Part shown: in pieces, positions 1 to 8,328 of the stretch | Layout: every line of letters starts with the position of its first letter | Position numbering within the stretch: position 1 is the first letter of the stretch | DNA from: Oceanicola sp. 22II-s10i | GTDB taxonomy: Bacteria; Pseudomonadota; Alphaproteobacteria; Rhodobacterales; Rhodobacteraceae | Assembly (NCBI RefSeq): GCF_002210105.1 | Contig: NZ_AQQU01000001.1 | Location: 1,400,501-1,464,500 of the forward strand | DNA length: 64,000 nucleotides | Reading direction: 5' to 3' | Made by a program: the position numbers and the translations under genes | Notes under the pieces: model-generated | What the model saw: the letters and a program-made list of their open reading frames with translations, nothing else | Databases searched by the model: none | Told to the model about the DNA's origin: nothing

Positions 1-501
1 GCCCCGCTGGCCGGTGTCCCGCTCGGGTTCGTGGAACTGAGCTGGTATTTCTTCTCGGTCGGGGTGCTGTTCTGGATCGTGCTGCTGACGCTGGTGATGA
101 ACCGCATGATCTTTCACGATCCGCTGCCGGGCCGGTTGCAGCCGACGCTGGTGATCCTGATCGCCCCGCCCGCCGTCGCCTTCGTCGCATGGCTGCGCCT
201 GACGGGCGAGGTCGACGCCTTTGCCCGGATACTGGTCAATGGGGCGTGGTTCTTTGCGCTGGTGGTGGCGACGCAGGTGCCCAAGTTGATGCGCCTGCCG
301 TTCGCGTTGAGCTTCTGGGCGCTGAGCTTTCCGCTGGCGGCGCTGACGGTGGCGACGCTGACCTATGGCGCGCGCATCGGGTCCACGGCGCACGAGGCCG
401 CCGGCCTTGTGCTGCTCGGTCTGCTGGTTCTGGTGATCGCGGGTCTGGTGTTGCGGACACTGCGCGCGATGTCGCGCGGCGAAATCTGTGTGCCGGAGTG
501 A
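1..501 (+). CDS. SLAC1/TehA-family transporter, C-terminal part (cut by window start)
   Basis: The reading frame is open from base 1, so the N-terminus lies outside the window; about 166 C-terminal residues are visible. They are strongly hydrophobic with four or five membrane segments and include the signature FHDPLP followed by LVILIAPPAV, typical of the tellurite-resistance/dicarboxylate transporter (TDT, SLAC1) family of inner-membrane anion channels. The tail is short and polar and ends at a TGA. It converges on the Trm112-like gene with a 13-bp gap. The family moves small anions or C4-dicarboxylates; the substrate here cannot be told from this fragment. Confidence 0.8.
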   Translation, partial: APLAGVPLGFVELSWYFFSVGVLFWIVLLTLVMNRMIFHDPLPGRLQPTLVILIAPPAVAFVAWLRLTGEVDAFARILVNGAWFFALVVATQVPKLMRLPFALSFWALSFPLAALTVATLTYGARIGSTAHEAAGLVLLGLLVLVIAGLVLRTLRAMSRGEICVPE

Positions 502-514
502 CCGGGCCTGGCGA

Positions 515-751
515 TCAGCCGTCCAGCCGCCGCGCCTCGTCGATCAGCATGATCGGGATGCCGTTGCGGATCGGATAGGCCAGCCGCGCGGTCTTGCTGA
601 CCAGTTCCTGCGCCTCGGCGTCGTAGGACAGCGTGCCCTGGCTGGCCGGGCAGACCAGCGCCTCGAGCATGCGGCGGTCGAAGGCGGCGGGCTGCGGTGC
701 CACTGCTTCGGGCAGGGCGTCGGGCGCGCCGGGCGCCGTCGTGTCGGTCAT
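515..751 (-). CDS. Trm112 family (UPF0434-type) small protein
   Basis: The product is 78 aa. After a disordered Ala/Pro-rich N-terminus of about 20 residues it shows the Trm112 core: [11 protein letters not shown], then [17 protein letters not shown] and MLIDEARRL at the end, as in the YcaR/UPF0434 family. The second cysteine of the usual CPxC pair is absent (CPAS), so metal binding is doubtful. Its ATG overlaps the stop of the LON-domain gene by 4 bp, which indicates translational coupling. The family acts as zinc-ribbon partners or stabilisers of methyltransferases; a specific partner cannot be assigned. Confidence 0.85.
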   Translation of the reverse strand: MTDTTAPGAPDALPEAVAPQPAAFDRRMLEALVCPASQGTLSYDAEAQELVSKTARLAYPIRNGIPIMLIDEARRLDG

Positions 752-1389
752 TGCATGCGTCCTTTTTCCTCGCCGCTGCGCAGGGCGTATTCGATCAGCG
801 TCACCAGCGTTTCGCGGCGGGTGGTCAGCGACGGCGCCTCGAGCAGGGCCTGCTTGTCCTCGGGTTCGAACGACAGGAGCATCGAGAGCGAATTGATCAG
901 CAGCTCGTCCTCGGCGTCGCGGAGCGAGTTCCAGTCGGTGTCGAGGCTGCGGGCCGAGAAGTAGCGGCCCAACAGGTCGAAGAACATGTCCCGGTCAAAG
1001 CCCGTGTCGTGGTCGGTCGGCCCGCGGTCGCGGTCGAAGCCGGACCACTCCACCTCGAACCGGCGGTAGGGGGTAAAGCCGGACACCTCGTCCCGCAGGC
1101 GATAGCGCGAGATGCCGCTGAGCGTGATCATGTAGCGCCCATCCTCGGTTTCCGAGAACTGGGTGATGCGGCCCGCGCAGCCGATGGACTGCAGCGCGGT
1201 TTCGCCGTTCGGCTTGTCGTAGGGCTGGACCATGCCGATCATCCGGTGCGACGTCTTGAGCGTGTCGTCCAGCATCGCGAGATAGCGCGGCTCGAACAGA
1301 TGCAGCGGCAGGCGGGCGCGCGGCAGGAGCAGCGCGCCCGGAAGCGGAAAGACCGGAATGATGTCGGGAAGGTCGACGATATGCACCAT
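748..1389 (-). CDS. LON substrate-binding domain protein (Lon N-terminal-like)
   Basis: The product is 213 aa and consists of just the LON N-terminal domain: [20 protein letters not shown] near residue 10, [12 protein letters not shown] near residue 29, and GCAGRITQF near residue 70. There is no AAA+ ATPase and no Ser-Lys protease domain, so it is not a Lon protease. It is the middle gene of the order thioredoxin/TPR - LON - Trm112, with a 26-bp gap upstream and a 4-bp overlap downstream. That order suggests a role in protein quality control, which is inference only. Confidence 0.88.
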   Translation of the reverse strand: MVHIVDLPDIIPVFPLPGALLLPRARLPLHLFEPRYLAMLDDTLKTSHRMIGMVQPYDKPNGETALQSIGCAGRITQFSETEDGRYMITLSGISRYRLRDEVSGFTPYRRFEVEWSGFDRDRGPTDHDTGFDRDMFFDLLGRYFSARSLDTDWNSLRDAEDELLINSLSMLLSFEPEDKQALLEAPSLTTRRETLVTLIEYALRSGEEKGRMQ

Positions 1390-1415
1390 GGCCCAGAGCT
1401 AGCGCTGGCGCAGGG

Positions 1416-2351
1416 TCAGGCAAATATCATCGAGCTGAGTTTTCTGCGCCCGTTCAGGACAATCGGATCCTGCGGTTTCAGGGCGTCGAAAATGGTGAAC
1501 AGCTGGGCACGTGCGGCCCCGTCGTTCCATTCCCGGTCGCGGCGGAAGATCTCCAGCAGCTCATCCACGGCTTCCTGGACTTTTCCGTGCGCGTGCAGGG
1601 CCTTGGCCAGATCGAACCGGGCCTGGAGGTCCGCGGGATCGGCCTCGACCTTGGCGCGCAGTTCCTCGACCGGGCCTGCGCCCGCGGCCTGTTTCTTGAG
1701 CTCAAGCTGGGCGTGGGCCGCTTCGACCTCGGGGGACTTGGAAATGGCGACCGGGGCGCCGTTCAGCACCGCCTCGGCCTGCTCCAGATCGCCCATCTCG
1801 ATATGGGCGCGGACCAGCCCGCCGTAGGCGGCAGCGTGTTCAGGTTCCTGCTGCAGGATCGCGGCGAAGGTCTGGGCGGCATCCTCGGCCGCGCCTTCGG
1901 CCAGCATTTCCTCGGCTGCCGCGACGGCTTCGTCCAGGCCGTTCGACGGATCGCCTCCGGCCTGTTCGATGGCGCGCTTGATGAAGGCGTCGATTTCCGA
2001 GGCGGGGACGGCGCCCTGGAACAGGTCCACGGGGCGGCCCTTGACGAAGGCGACGACGGTCGGGATCGACTGCAGCGGCAGGCCCTGCTGCGCCAGCGCC
2101 TGTGCGAGGCGCTGGTTCTGGTCGACGTCGATCTTGGCCATCTTCACCGCGCCCTTGGCCTTGGTGACAGCAGCTTCGAGCATCGGGCCCAGCGTCTTGC
2201 ACGGGCCGCACCATGTCGCCCAGAAGTCGACGATGACGGGCACTTCCATGGAGGCGTCGACGACGTCTTCCATGAAGTTCTGTTCGGTCACATCCTTGAT
2301 CAGGTCGCCCTTGGGCGCCGCGGAGGATTGGTTCTGACCCAGTTCCAGCAT
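1416..2351 (-). CDS. cnoX: Thioredoxin-TPR co-chaperone (CnoX/YbbN type)
   Basis: About 311 aa. The N-terminal thioredoxin fold carries FWATWCGPCKTLGP, so the full CGPC redox motif is present, unlike E. coli CnoX, which has SxxC. The cis-Pro loop is QSIPTV. From about residue 145 the chain is helical with tetratricopeptide-like repeats (EHAAAYGGLVRAHIEMGDLE). A start three codons upstream (2360) exists, but the AAAGGG Shine-Dalgarno sequence touches that ATG and sits 9 nt from the ATG at 2351, so 2351 is preferred. It is first in an operon with the LON and Trm112 genes. The family holds unfolded proteins and passes them to GroEL/DnaK; CGPC implies active thiol exchange. Confidence 0.88.
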   Translation of the reverse strand: MLELGQNQSSAAPKGDLIKDVTEQNFMEDVVDASMEVPVIVDFWATWCGPCKTLGPMLEAAVTKAKGAVKMAKIDVDQNQRLAQALAQQGLPLQSIPTVVAFVKGRPVDLFQGAVPASEIDAFIKRAIEQAGGDPSNGLDEAVAAAEEMLAEGAAEDAAQTFAAILQQEPEHAAAYGGLVRAHIEMGDLEQAEAVLNGAPVAISKSPEVEAAHAQLELKKQAAGAGPVEELRAKVEADPADLQARFDLAKALHAHGKVQEAVDELLEIFRRDREWNDGAARAQLFTIFDALKPQDPIVLNGRRKLSSMIFA

Positions 2352-2611
2352 GATTGGCATCCCTTTCGAGAGGTTTTCCCCTATATGGACCCCGCGCCCC
2401 GGATTGTGAAGGTGTTACCCCTGCGAACTCCGGTGCGGAGAAAGCTCGCCGCCGCGACGGGGCGGAAGAGGCGGGATTCCGTTGAAAACCGGGACTTTCC
2501 GGATGCCGGTATCGCGTCGGTGCGGAACGTCGCCGTAACCCGGATACAGGCGCGCCACGCGCGAGCCGGCGCCCGTCTTGTTGACGGACGCCGGGCAGGT
2601 CGCCGGAGCGG

Positions 2612-3247
2612 TCAGGCCTCGGCCGGTTCGCCGCCGAAGAGCGCCCAGAACTCGTCGCGGGCGTTGCTGCGCGGGAAGGCGGTCGCGGGGACCGGGACCT
2701 CCAGGAAACGGCAGAGCGGGTCCCAGCCGTCGGCGGGTGTGAATACCAGAAGCCGGTCCGCCGGGATCGTGTCGCGCACCTTTTCGTTGTTCCGCTTGTA
2801 GGCGGCGACACAGCTTGCGCGGTCGGTGCCGCCGAAGACGCCGTCCGAAATCAGCGGCTGCATCGTGTCGAAGATCGCCCGGATCGGCGGGGGCAGCTCC
2901 AGCTTGTCGCTGTGCATCCAGAACTTGTTGATCGTCTTGGAGTAGCTGGCCCACCAGTCCTCGACCGGGCGCTCGGTGTGGATGACCCTGGCGTCGGGGA
3001 AGGCGATGGAGAGCTCGTGCCAGACCGTCGCGCCGGGGAAGTCGACCTGGGACTGGTAGTCGGCAAAGACCTCGGCCCAGTCGACCTCCTCGCCAGCATG
3101 GTGGGCCGCCCAGAACGCGGGCTGGGACGGGTTGGCCATGACCTCGGTCATGTGATGGCAGGGGCCGAAGCCCAGCTGTTCCAGCGCGATCTTGGTCGAC
3201 ATGGTGCCGGTGCGGCCAAAGCCGGATCCGATGACTTTCAGGGACAT
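2612..3247 (-). CDS. Sulfotransferase family protein
   Basis: The product is 211 aa. The PAPS 5'-phosphosulfate loop is at the N-terminus, GSGFGRTGTMSTKIAL (residues 7-22), and the 3'-phosphate motif is ERPVEDWWASY near residue 104. This resembles the NAD-dependent-epimerase-annotated P-loop sulfotransferases that are frequent in marine bacteria. The start at 3247 has GAGGAG seven bases upstream; the open frame continues upstream but has no site as good. It is divergent from the LysR gene at 3447, which makes it a candidate target of that regulator (inference). The acceptor substrate is unknown. Confidence 0.78.
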   Translation of the reverse strand: MSLKVIGSGFGRTGTMSTKIALEQLGFGPCHHMTEVMANPSQPAFWAAHHAGEEVDWAEVFADYQSQVDFPGATVWHELSIAFPDARVIHTERPVEDWWASYSKTINKFWMHSDKLELPPPIRAIFDTMQPLISDGVFGGTDRASCVAAYKRNNEKVRDTIPADRLLVFTPADGWDPLCRFLEVPVPATAFPRSNARDEFWALFGGEPAEA

Positions 3248-3446
3248 TGCGTTTCTCCTCGGTGCAAGTCTGGTGTCCGCGTCCGTCGTGGATGCGGGAT
3301 GATGAAGGCAGAGCTTTCCTGTCCGGCCGGGGCCGGTTTGGTCCGCGTCAGGGTCTCGGGATGGTCCGCCACGCGAATTTCGTTGTGGACTGACAGGAAG
3401 TTGCGCCATCCTCGTGCATCGCGCAAACGAAAGGATTTCAGGGGTC

Positions 3447-4403
3447 GTGAAGGAAATTCAGCTTCATCGTCTGGACCTGAACCTGCTGGTCGTTTTCGAG
3501 GTCCTGATGACCGAGGGCAGCGTCGCCAAGGCGGCGGACAAACTGGGCAAGACGCCTTCGGCGGTGTCCCATGCGCTGGCGCGGCTGCGCGAACAGGTCG
3601 GTGATCCGCTGATGGTCAAGGTGGGCGGACGGCTGCAGGCCAGCCCCTTCGCGCTGCAGCTGATCGAAGAGGTGGTGCCGATCCTCGGCAGCATCAAGCG
3701 GGTGCTGCAACTGCCCGAACCTTTCGATCCCGGATCGAGCGTGCGGACCTTTCGCATCGCTTCCCCCATTGCCGCGCGGGTGCTGGCGGATGTCGTGACC
3801 AGGATCGGGGCGGCGGCGCCGAATATCTCGATCGACTGGCTGTCGGCGCCGCGTCAGGTCTATGCGGCGGTGGCGGAGGGGCATATCGACATGGCTCACC
3901 TTGGCGGCGAACGCAGTTTGCCGGACGGGCTCGACATGGCCGAAATGCCGCCGCTGCGGTTCGTGAGCTTTGTCCGACAAGGGCACCCGGCGCTGTCCGA
4001 CTGGGGCTTGAGGGCCTGGCGGAGCCACGGGCACGTCAAGGTCGCGATCGACAACGAGGTGCGCAGCCCCGTGGACGAGGTGCCCGCGGGCGACCGTCAC
4101 ATCGCCGCGCGGATTTCGGAGTTTGCCGGTGTCGGGCCTTTGCTGGCCTCCAGTGACCTCATCGCCACGCTCCCTTCGCTGATCATGGCGTGGGACATGG
4201 AGCGATACGGTCTGGTCCCGCTGCCGCCGGTCGTGCCGCTTGCGCCGTTCCGGGTCCGGTTCTTCTGGTCGTCGCGGACCGCGAACGACCCGGCATCCGT
4301 CTGGCTGCGCGATCTGGTGATGTCGGCCTATCGCGAGGCCGATCTGGCGGCGGAGGCAATGGTGGCCGCGCGCCTTGCACCGCTGAGCGAGGGGAGGACA
4401 TGA
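3447..4403 (+). CDS. LysR-family transcriptional regulator (intact paralogue)
   Basis: About 318 aa from a GTG start with AAGGA 11 nt upstream; an ATG at 3414 in the same frame is possible. The winged HTH is RLDLNLLVVFEVLMTEGSVA then AADKLGKTPSAVSHALARLR, and the C-terminal part is a LysR substrate-binding fold with few conserved ligand residues. Its stop overlaps the start of a second LysR gene by 4 bp. Over 156 bp the HTH-coding DNA is nearly identical to that of the neighbour while the effector domains differ widely. It is divergent from the sulfotransferase at 2612, a likely target. Confidence 0.88.
   Translation: MKEIQLHRLDLNLLVVFEVLMTEGSVAKAADKLGKTPSAVSHALARLREQVGDPLMVKVGGRLQASPFALQLIEEVVPILGSIKRVLQLPEPFDPGSSVRTFRIASPIAARVLADVVTRIGAAAPNISIDWLSAPRQVYAAVAEGHIDMAHLGGERSLPDGLDMAEMPPLRFVSFVRQGHPALSDWGLRAWRSHGHVKVAIDNEVRSPVDEVPAGDRHIAARISEFAGVGPLLASSDLIATLPSLIMAWDMERYGLVPLPPVVPLAPFRVRFFWSSRTANDPASVWLRDLVMSAYREADLAAEAMVAARLAPLSEGRT
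3468..3623 (+). repeat. HTH-coding direct repeat, copy 1
   Basis: This 156-bp segment of the first LysR gene matches 4421-4576 in the second with six mismatches by my count, then identity drops abruptly on the 3' side. Confidence 0.9.
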
Positions 4404-5345
4404 CGGGATTCCCGCTGCACCGTCTGGACCTGAACCTGCTGGTCGTGTTCGAGGTCCTGATGGCCGAGGGCAGCGTCGCCAAGGCGGCGGACAAGCTGGG
4501 CAAGACGCCTTCGGCGGTGTCACATGCGCTGGCGCGGCTGCGCGAGCAGGTCGGCGATCCGCTGATGGTCAAGGTGAACGGCAGGATGGAGCCGTCGCCC
4601 TTCGCCCTTCGCCCTGTCGCTGATCGAGGACGTGCGGCCGATCCTGCGCAGCATCCAGCGAGTCGTCGCGCCACCCCAGAGCTTCGATCCGGCGACCAGC
4701 ACGCGGACCTTCCGGATCGCAGTGCCGGCCATTCCGATGTGGATCAACCGGGTTTTCTAGCGTCTGTCCGAGAACGCGCCCGGCGTGGCGATCGAATGGT
4801 CGGGGCTGGGGCCGCATCTGTATCAGGCGGTGGCGGACGAGGAGATCGACCTGGCCTTCCTCGGAACCGATACGCCGCTGCCCGAGGGCGTGGTGGATGA
4901 AGTGCTGCCGCCGCTCCGGCGATACACGTTCATGCGGCAGGGCCACCCGGCGCTGGACAGGTGGGACAGGCAGGCATGGCTGGACTGGCCGCATGTGATG
5001 GTGGGCATGTCGAGTGCCGCCCGCCAGACGGTCGAGGCGGCGGTGAAGCGGGACGGTCTGGACCGGCGGATCGGGGCGCATATTCCCGAATTCTCGGGGA
5101 TCGCACCGCTGCTGGCCTCGTCCAACATGCTGATGACGACGGCTGCCCCGTTCGTGGGGGGCGATATCGCGACATACGGGCTGGTGGTGCGGCATCCGCC
5201 GGTGGAGGTGCCCGACATCACCTTCCGCTTCTTCTGGAGCGCGCGTCTGGCCGCCGATCCGGGAAGCAAGTGGGTCAGGGATCTGGTGATCGACGCCTAT
5301 CGCTGGATGTGCGAGGCGACCGATGTGAGCGGCCGGGTGGTCTGA
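4400..5345 (+). pseudogene. LysR-family regulator, broken by a 7-bp duplication and an in-frame stop
   Basis: The start ATG overlaps the previous gene's stop and opens a frame encoding an HTH nearly identical to that of the upstream paralogue. At 4600-4613 the heptamer CTTCGCC is tandemly duplicated, which shifts the frame after SPFAL. Removing one copy restores SLIEDVRPILRSIQRVV and a long LysR-like stretch, but that frame then meets TAG at 4758-4760 before continuing with RLSENAPGVAIEWSGLG to the natural end at 5345. Two separate lesions argue for a true pseudogene rather than one sequencing error. A truncated HTH-only protein of about 165 aa with a nonsense tail could still be made. Confidence 0.88.
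4421..4576 (+). repeat. HTH-coding direct repeat, copy 2
   Basis: Partner of 3468-3623, about 96% identical by eye. It lies inside the LysR pseudogene, just upstream of the 7-bp tandem duplication. Confidence 0.9.
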
Positions 5346-5412
5346 GCGGCGGATCGCGCCGCGTGGGCGGCGCGATCTCAGGGGCGTGCTTGGACGCCTT
5401 GTGCGGGACCGC

Positions 5413-6771
5413 TCAGCGGGCCGCCAGCAGTTCCGGGACCGAGAGCAGGATGAACTCGTTATGCGCGGCGACGCCGGGTTCGCGCCCGCCCGAGAAGGGC
5501 AGGTTGTTGTCGTTGGCGACCATGATGTGGGTTTCGTCCACGCGGGCCACGTCCTCGATGGTGAAGAACGGGAACGAGAAATTGCCTTGCGCCGGTTTCA
5601 TCCCCTCGCGGGCCAGCCCGTCGGGGTCCGCGATGTTCATCAGGTCGATGTGGCCGATCCGGCGGATGTAGCCGTCCTCGTCCATGTCGGCCATGTCGAC
5701 CAGCACGATGTTCTTGACCCGTGCCGGGTTCGGGTAGCAGGCCGAGGTGTCGGTCGCGCCCTCGGCACAGGCGCGGGACGGGTCGCCTTCGCCGTTGTCA
5801 CGCTCGATCACCAGCGCGCGGGTTTCGTCGATGAAGTTGAAGTCGCCGATGGCGGTCGCGCCTTCGGCCAGCTGGAACCGGGCGCTTTCGCCGGTCCATG
5901 CGCCTGCGGCGGTGTCGAACTGCATCACGCGCAGGAAGGGGCCTTCGATCTCGCCGGTTTCGGCCAGCAGCGGCTTTTCGAGCATCGCCCAGAGCATCGA
6001 GGTGCCGGGCTGGTGCGCCATGCCCTCGTAACCGCCGGAGCGCTGGACCTGATAGTCCTTGCCCGCCGTGGCCGGGACATAGACGGTATAGGTGTCCGGG
6101 CCGCGCAGCTCCTTGCCGTCGAGCAGGGTCGGGTAGACCTCGCGGATCACGCCGTCGAGGCTGGCGCGGATGAGGTAGGGGCCGAATTCATCGCCGATCC
6201 AGACCTCGCCGTTCACCACCTGGATCGATTCCGGGTCGAAATCGGCGCCGGTCAGGTAGCGGCCCTCGGTGCCTTCGTAGGCGATGCGGAACGGGACCTT
6301 GTTGTCGGGGTCGCGCAGGAAGATCGTCTCGCGCCGCTCGACGGTGCCGGCGGCGAAGTCGGGAGCCATGCGGTGGAAGAACAGCATCGCGTCGGCCGAG
6401 TTGCGCTTGTTGCCGAAACCGTTGTCGGTCAGCGTGTACCAGCTGCCGTCCTCGGCGGGGGTCATGGCGAACCCGGACATGCCCTGCATCGGCTGGCCGA
6501 TGAACGGCAGCGCGATGCCCGTCTCGTGCCCGCCGTAGGCCTTGCCCGTGTTGCCCATGACGGACATCGGCGCGGCGTTGCGGGCGCCGCCGGTGAACTT
6601 GCCCGAGATCCACGCGTCGCGCGGGGCGTCCGCAGGCGGTTCGACCAGCGACATCGCGGGAAGGAAGGCGTGACCGGCGAGGGTCGCCTCGAATGCATCC
6701 TGGGCGAGGGCCGGTGTGGCGGTCGCGGCGGCGAGGGCAAGGGCGGAGAGGGTGTGACGCATGTCGTTCAT
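5413..6771 (-). CDS. Exported esterase-like activity of phytase family protein
   Basis: About 452 aa. The N-terminus MRHTLSALALAAATATPALAQ is a clear Sec signal peptide with an Ala-x-Ala cleavage site, so the protein is periplasmic or secreted. The body has the phytase-like beta-propeller features of the PF13449 class: GMSGFAMTPAEDGSWYTLTDNGFG, DFDPESIQVV, GEVWIGDEFGPYLI and LVIERDNGEGD. The frame is open upstream to 6957, but the signal peptide fixes the start at 6771 or 6762. It stands alone, facing a sulfotransferase gene across a 179-bp divergent gap. The family is linked to phosphate-ester hydrolysis; the substrate is unknown. Confidence 0.82.
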   Translation of the reverse strand: MNDMRHTLSALALAAATATPALAQDAFEATLAGHAFLPAMSLVEPPADAPRDAWISGKFTGGARNAAPMSVMGNTGKAYGGHETGIALPFIGQPMQGMSGFAMTPAEDGSWYTLTDNGFGNKRNSADAMLFFHRMAPDFAAGTVERRETIFLRDPDNKVPFRIAYEGTEGRYLTGADFDPESIQVVNGEVWIGDEFGPYLIRASLDGVIREVYPTLLDGKELRGPDTYTVYVPATAGKDYQVQRSGGYEGMAHQPGTSMLWAMLEKPLLAETGEIEGPFLRVMQFDTAAGAWTGESARFQLAEGATAIGDFNFIDETRALVIERDNGEGDPSRACAEGATDTSACYPNPARVKNIVLVDMADMDEDGYIRRIGHIDLMNIADPDGLAREGMKPAQGNFSFPFFTIEDVARVDETHIMVANDNNLPFSGGREPGVAAHNEFILLSVPELLAAR

Positions 6772-6950
6772 CCGTTTGTTGGTGTGGATGACGTGCGGGT
6801 AAAGGTGGTGCGTAACGGCGATATGGCCGGGCCATGTCAGTTTGGTAAATCCGCGCGGACGTCGCGTCAGCCGCGCGTTGAGCGGCGGCGCGGGCTGTGG
6901 CAGGCTGGCGGGGTATCGCTGGCGCAGGAGGGCCGGAGCTGACCACTGCC

Positions 6951-7820
6951 GTGCCATCGTTGCTGAGGTATCCGTCGCTGGACGGCAAGACCTTCCTCGT
7001 CTGCATCGGCGCGGCGAAATGCGCGACGAGCTGGCTGCATGGCTACCTGGCGTCGCTGGGTGTCGCGGTGTCGCCGCTGAAGGAGGTTCATTTCTTCAAC
7101 GCCAGGTTCCCGCAGAATGCCATGGGCGACATGGAGGGGCTGGCGCTGGCGCGGCTGAAGTTCCATCTGGAACAGCCGGGCGACGTAAGGGCGAACCTCG
7201 CGGCGCGGCCGAATTTCGCGGCCAGCATCGACCGGGCGCAGATGGTCTATGACGACAACGCCTATTTCGGACATTTCGCGCGGCTCTGCGGGCCGGAGAC
7301 GCGGGTCTTCAGCGACATCACCCCGGCCTATGCGGCGATCGGGGCGGAGGGGTTCGCTTTCATGCAGGATTTCGCGGCCTCGCAGGCGGTGACGCTGAAG
7401 GTGCTGTTCATCCTGCGCGATCCGGTGACGCGGTTCTGGTCGCAGCTGCGTCAGCTGGAACAGATGAACGCGGAGAACGACGCGCTAAGGCGGTGGCCGG
7501 ATGCGCTGCGCTCGGCCCCGCTGATGGCGCGGGCGGATTACCGGGGGACGATCGAGGCGCTGGAGGCGGTGTTGCCGCCCGAGGCGGTGCAGGTGCTGTT
7601 CTACGAGGACCTGCTGGCCGAGGACAGCCTGCGGCGGCTGTGCGAATTCGCGGGGCTGGCGTATCGGCCCCCGCTCTCGGTCGAGCGCGAGAACGAGACG
7701 CAGGTGCGGACGCCGTTGCCCGAGGACGCACGGGCGGCGATCCGTGAGGCGCTGGACGGACAGTATGCGTATTGCCGCGCACGGTTCGGCGCGGCGCTGC
7801 CGGAGAGCTGGGCGGCGTAG
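6951..7820 (+). CDS. Sulfotransferase domain protein
   Basis: About 289 aa from GTG 6951; an upstream GTG at 6897 is also in frame, and neither has a strong ribosome-binding site, so the start is uncertain. The PAPS-binding loop is CIGAAKCATSWLHGYL about 17 residues in, followed by SPLKEVHFF. The 3'-phosphate motif is LFILRDPVTRFWSQL and the C-terminal part has VLFYEDLL. These are the classic sulfotransferase 5'-PSB and 3'-PB elements. Two small paralogous acidic proteins with Tyr-Tyr motifs follow 114 bp downstream on the same strand, which makes them possible acceptors; this is inference. Confidence 0.82.
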   Translation: MPSLLRYPSLDGKTFLVCIGAAKCATSWLHGYLASLGVAVSPLKEVHFFNARFPQNAMGDMEGLALARLKFHLEQPGDVRANLAARPNFAASIDRAQMVYDDNAYFGHFARLCGPETRVFSDITPAYAAIGAEGFAFMQDFAASQAVTLKVLFILRDPVTRFWSQLRQLEQMNAENDALRRWPDALRSAPLMARADYRGTIEALEAVLPPEAVQVLFYEDLLAEDSLRRLCEFAGLAYRPPLSVERENETQVRTPLPEDARAAIREALDGQYAYCRARFGAALPESWAA

Positions 7821-7934
7821 GGCCGGGGTCTGGTATTCATGACTGTGCGTCACCTGCGGGGCGGCGTAACTTCTCAGGTGTTCGGAGCACAGGGATAGCC
7901 GCTCCGGCACAGAATTTTCAGAGAGGAGATTACA

Positions 7935-8153
7935 ATGCCCGAGGACGGAATCAGCTTCCTTTTCCGCAAGACCGCGGACACCGACAAAACCGATGACGGC
8001 TTTTCGTTCGACACCGGCCGGTTCTCGGTCGGGACCTATTACGACGCCTACAAGACCGGTGACTCGCAAGACACCAAGACGGACTTCGCCGCGCCCGAGT
8101 GGGAGGACAACGTGCCGCCCGACATGACGGACGAGTTCAGCTTCCTGCTTTAG
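7935..8153 (+). CDS. Small acidic protein with conserved MPEDGI...DNVPPD ends, paralogue 1
   Basis: The product is 72 aa and very acidic, with no signal peptide and no membrane segment. AGGAG lies 8 nt before the ATG. The N-terminus MPEDGISFLF and the C-terminus WEDNVPPDMTDEFSFLL match those of the protein at 8329, while the middle, which includes GTYYDAYKTGD, is different. A rho-independent terminator follows at 8177. I recognise no family. The identical leader context GAGGAGATT before both genes supports real expression. Possible roles are a substrate of the upstream sulfotransferase, a short peptide precursor or a small adaptor; none is shown. Confidence 0.72.
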   Translation: MPEDGISFLFRKTADTDKTDDGFSFDTGRFSVGTYYDAYKTGDSQDTKTDFAAPEWEDNVPPDMTDEFSFLL

Positions 8154-8176
8154 CCCGGATCAACCGACATCGCGAA

Positions 8177-8209
8177 CCGCCCGGCCCCCGTTGCCGGGCG
8201 GTTTCGTTT
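8177..8209 (+). terminator. Rho-independent terminator
   Basis: A perfect 9-bp stem (CCGCCCGGC with GCCGGGCGG) and a 7-nt loop are followed by TTTCGTTT. It lies 23 bp after the first small acidic gene and separates it from its paralogue, so the two are probably separate transcripts. Confidence 0.85.
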
Positions 8210-8328
8210 CCGGGGGCGGGGCTGACCGGTAAACGGACTCCTGAATTGACCTAAGGTAAGGTATGCTGGTGCCGTCCGGTGCAGGCCGCACGTCCGACTG
8301 CACTGGCAGGTGTAACGAGGAGATTGCG

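Noticed and set aside
4400-5345. Programmed frameshift in the second LysR gene
   Set aside because: The shift comes from an exact heptamer duplication and a separate in-frame stop follows, so a pseudogene explains it better than recoding.
8241-8270. TTGACC followed by TATGCT before the second small acidic gene as a promoter
   Set aside because: The spacing is only about 10 bp, too short for a sigma70 promoter.
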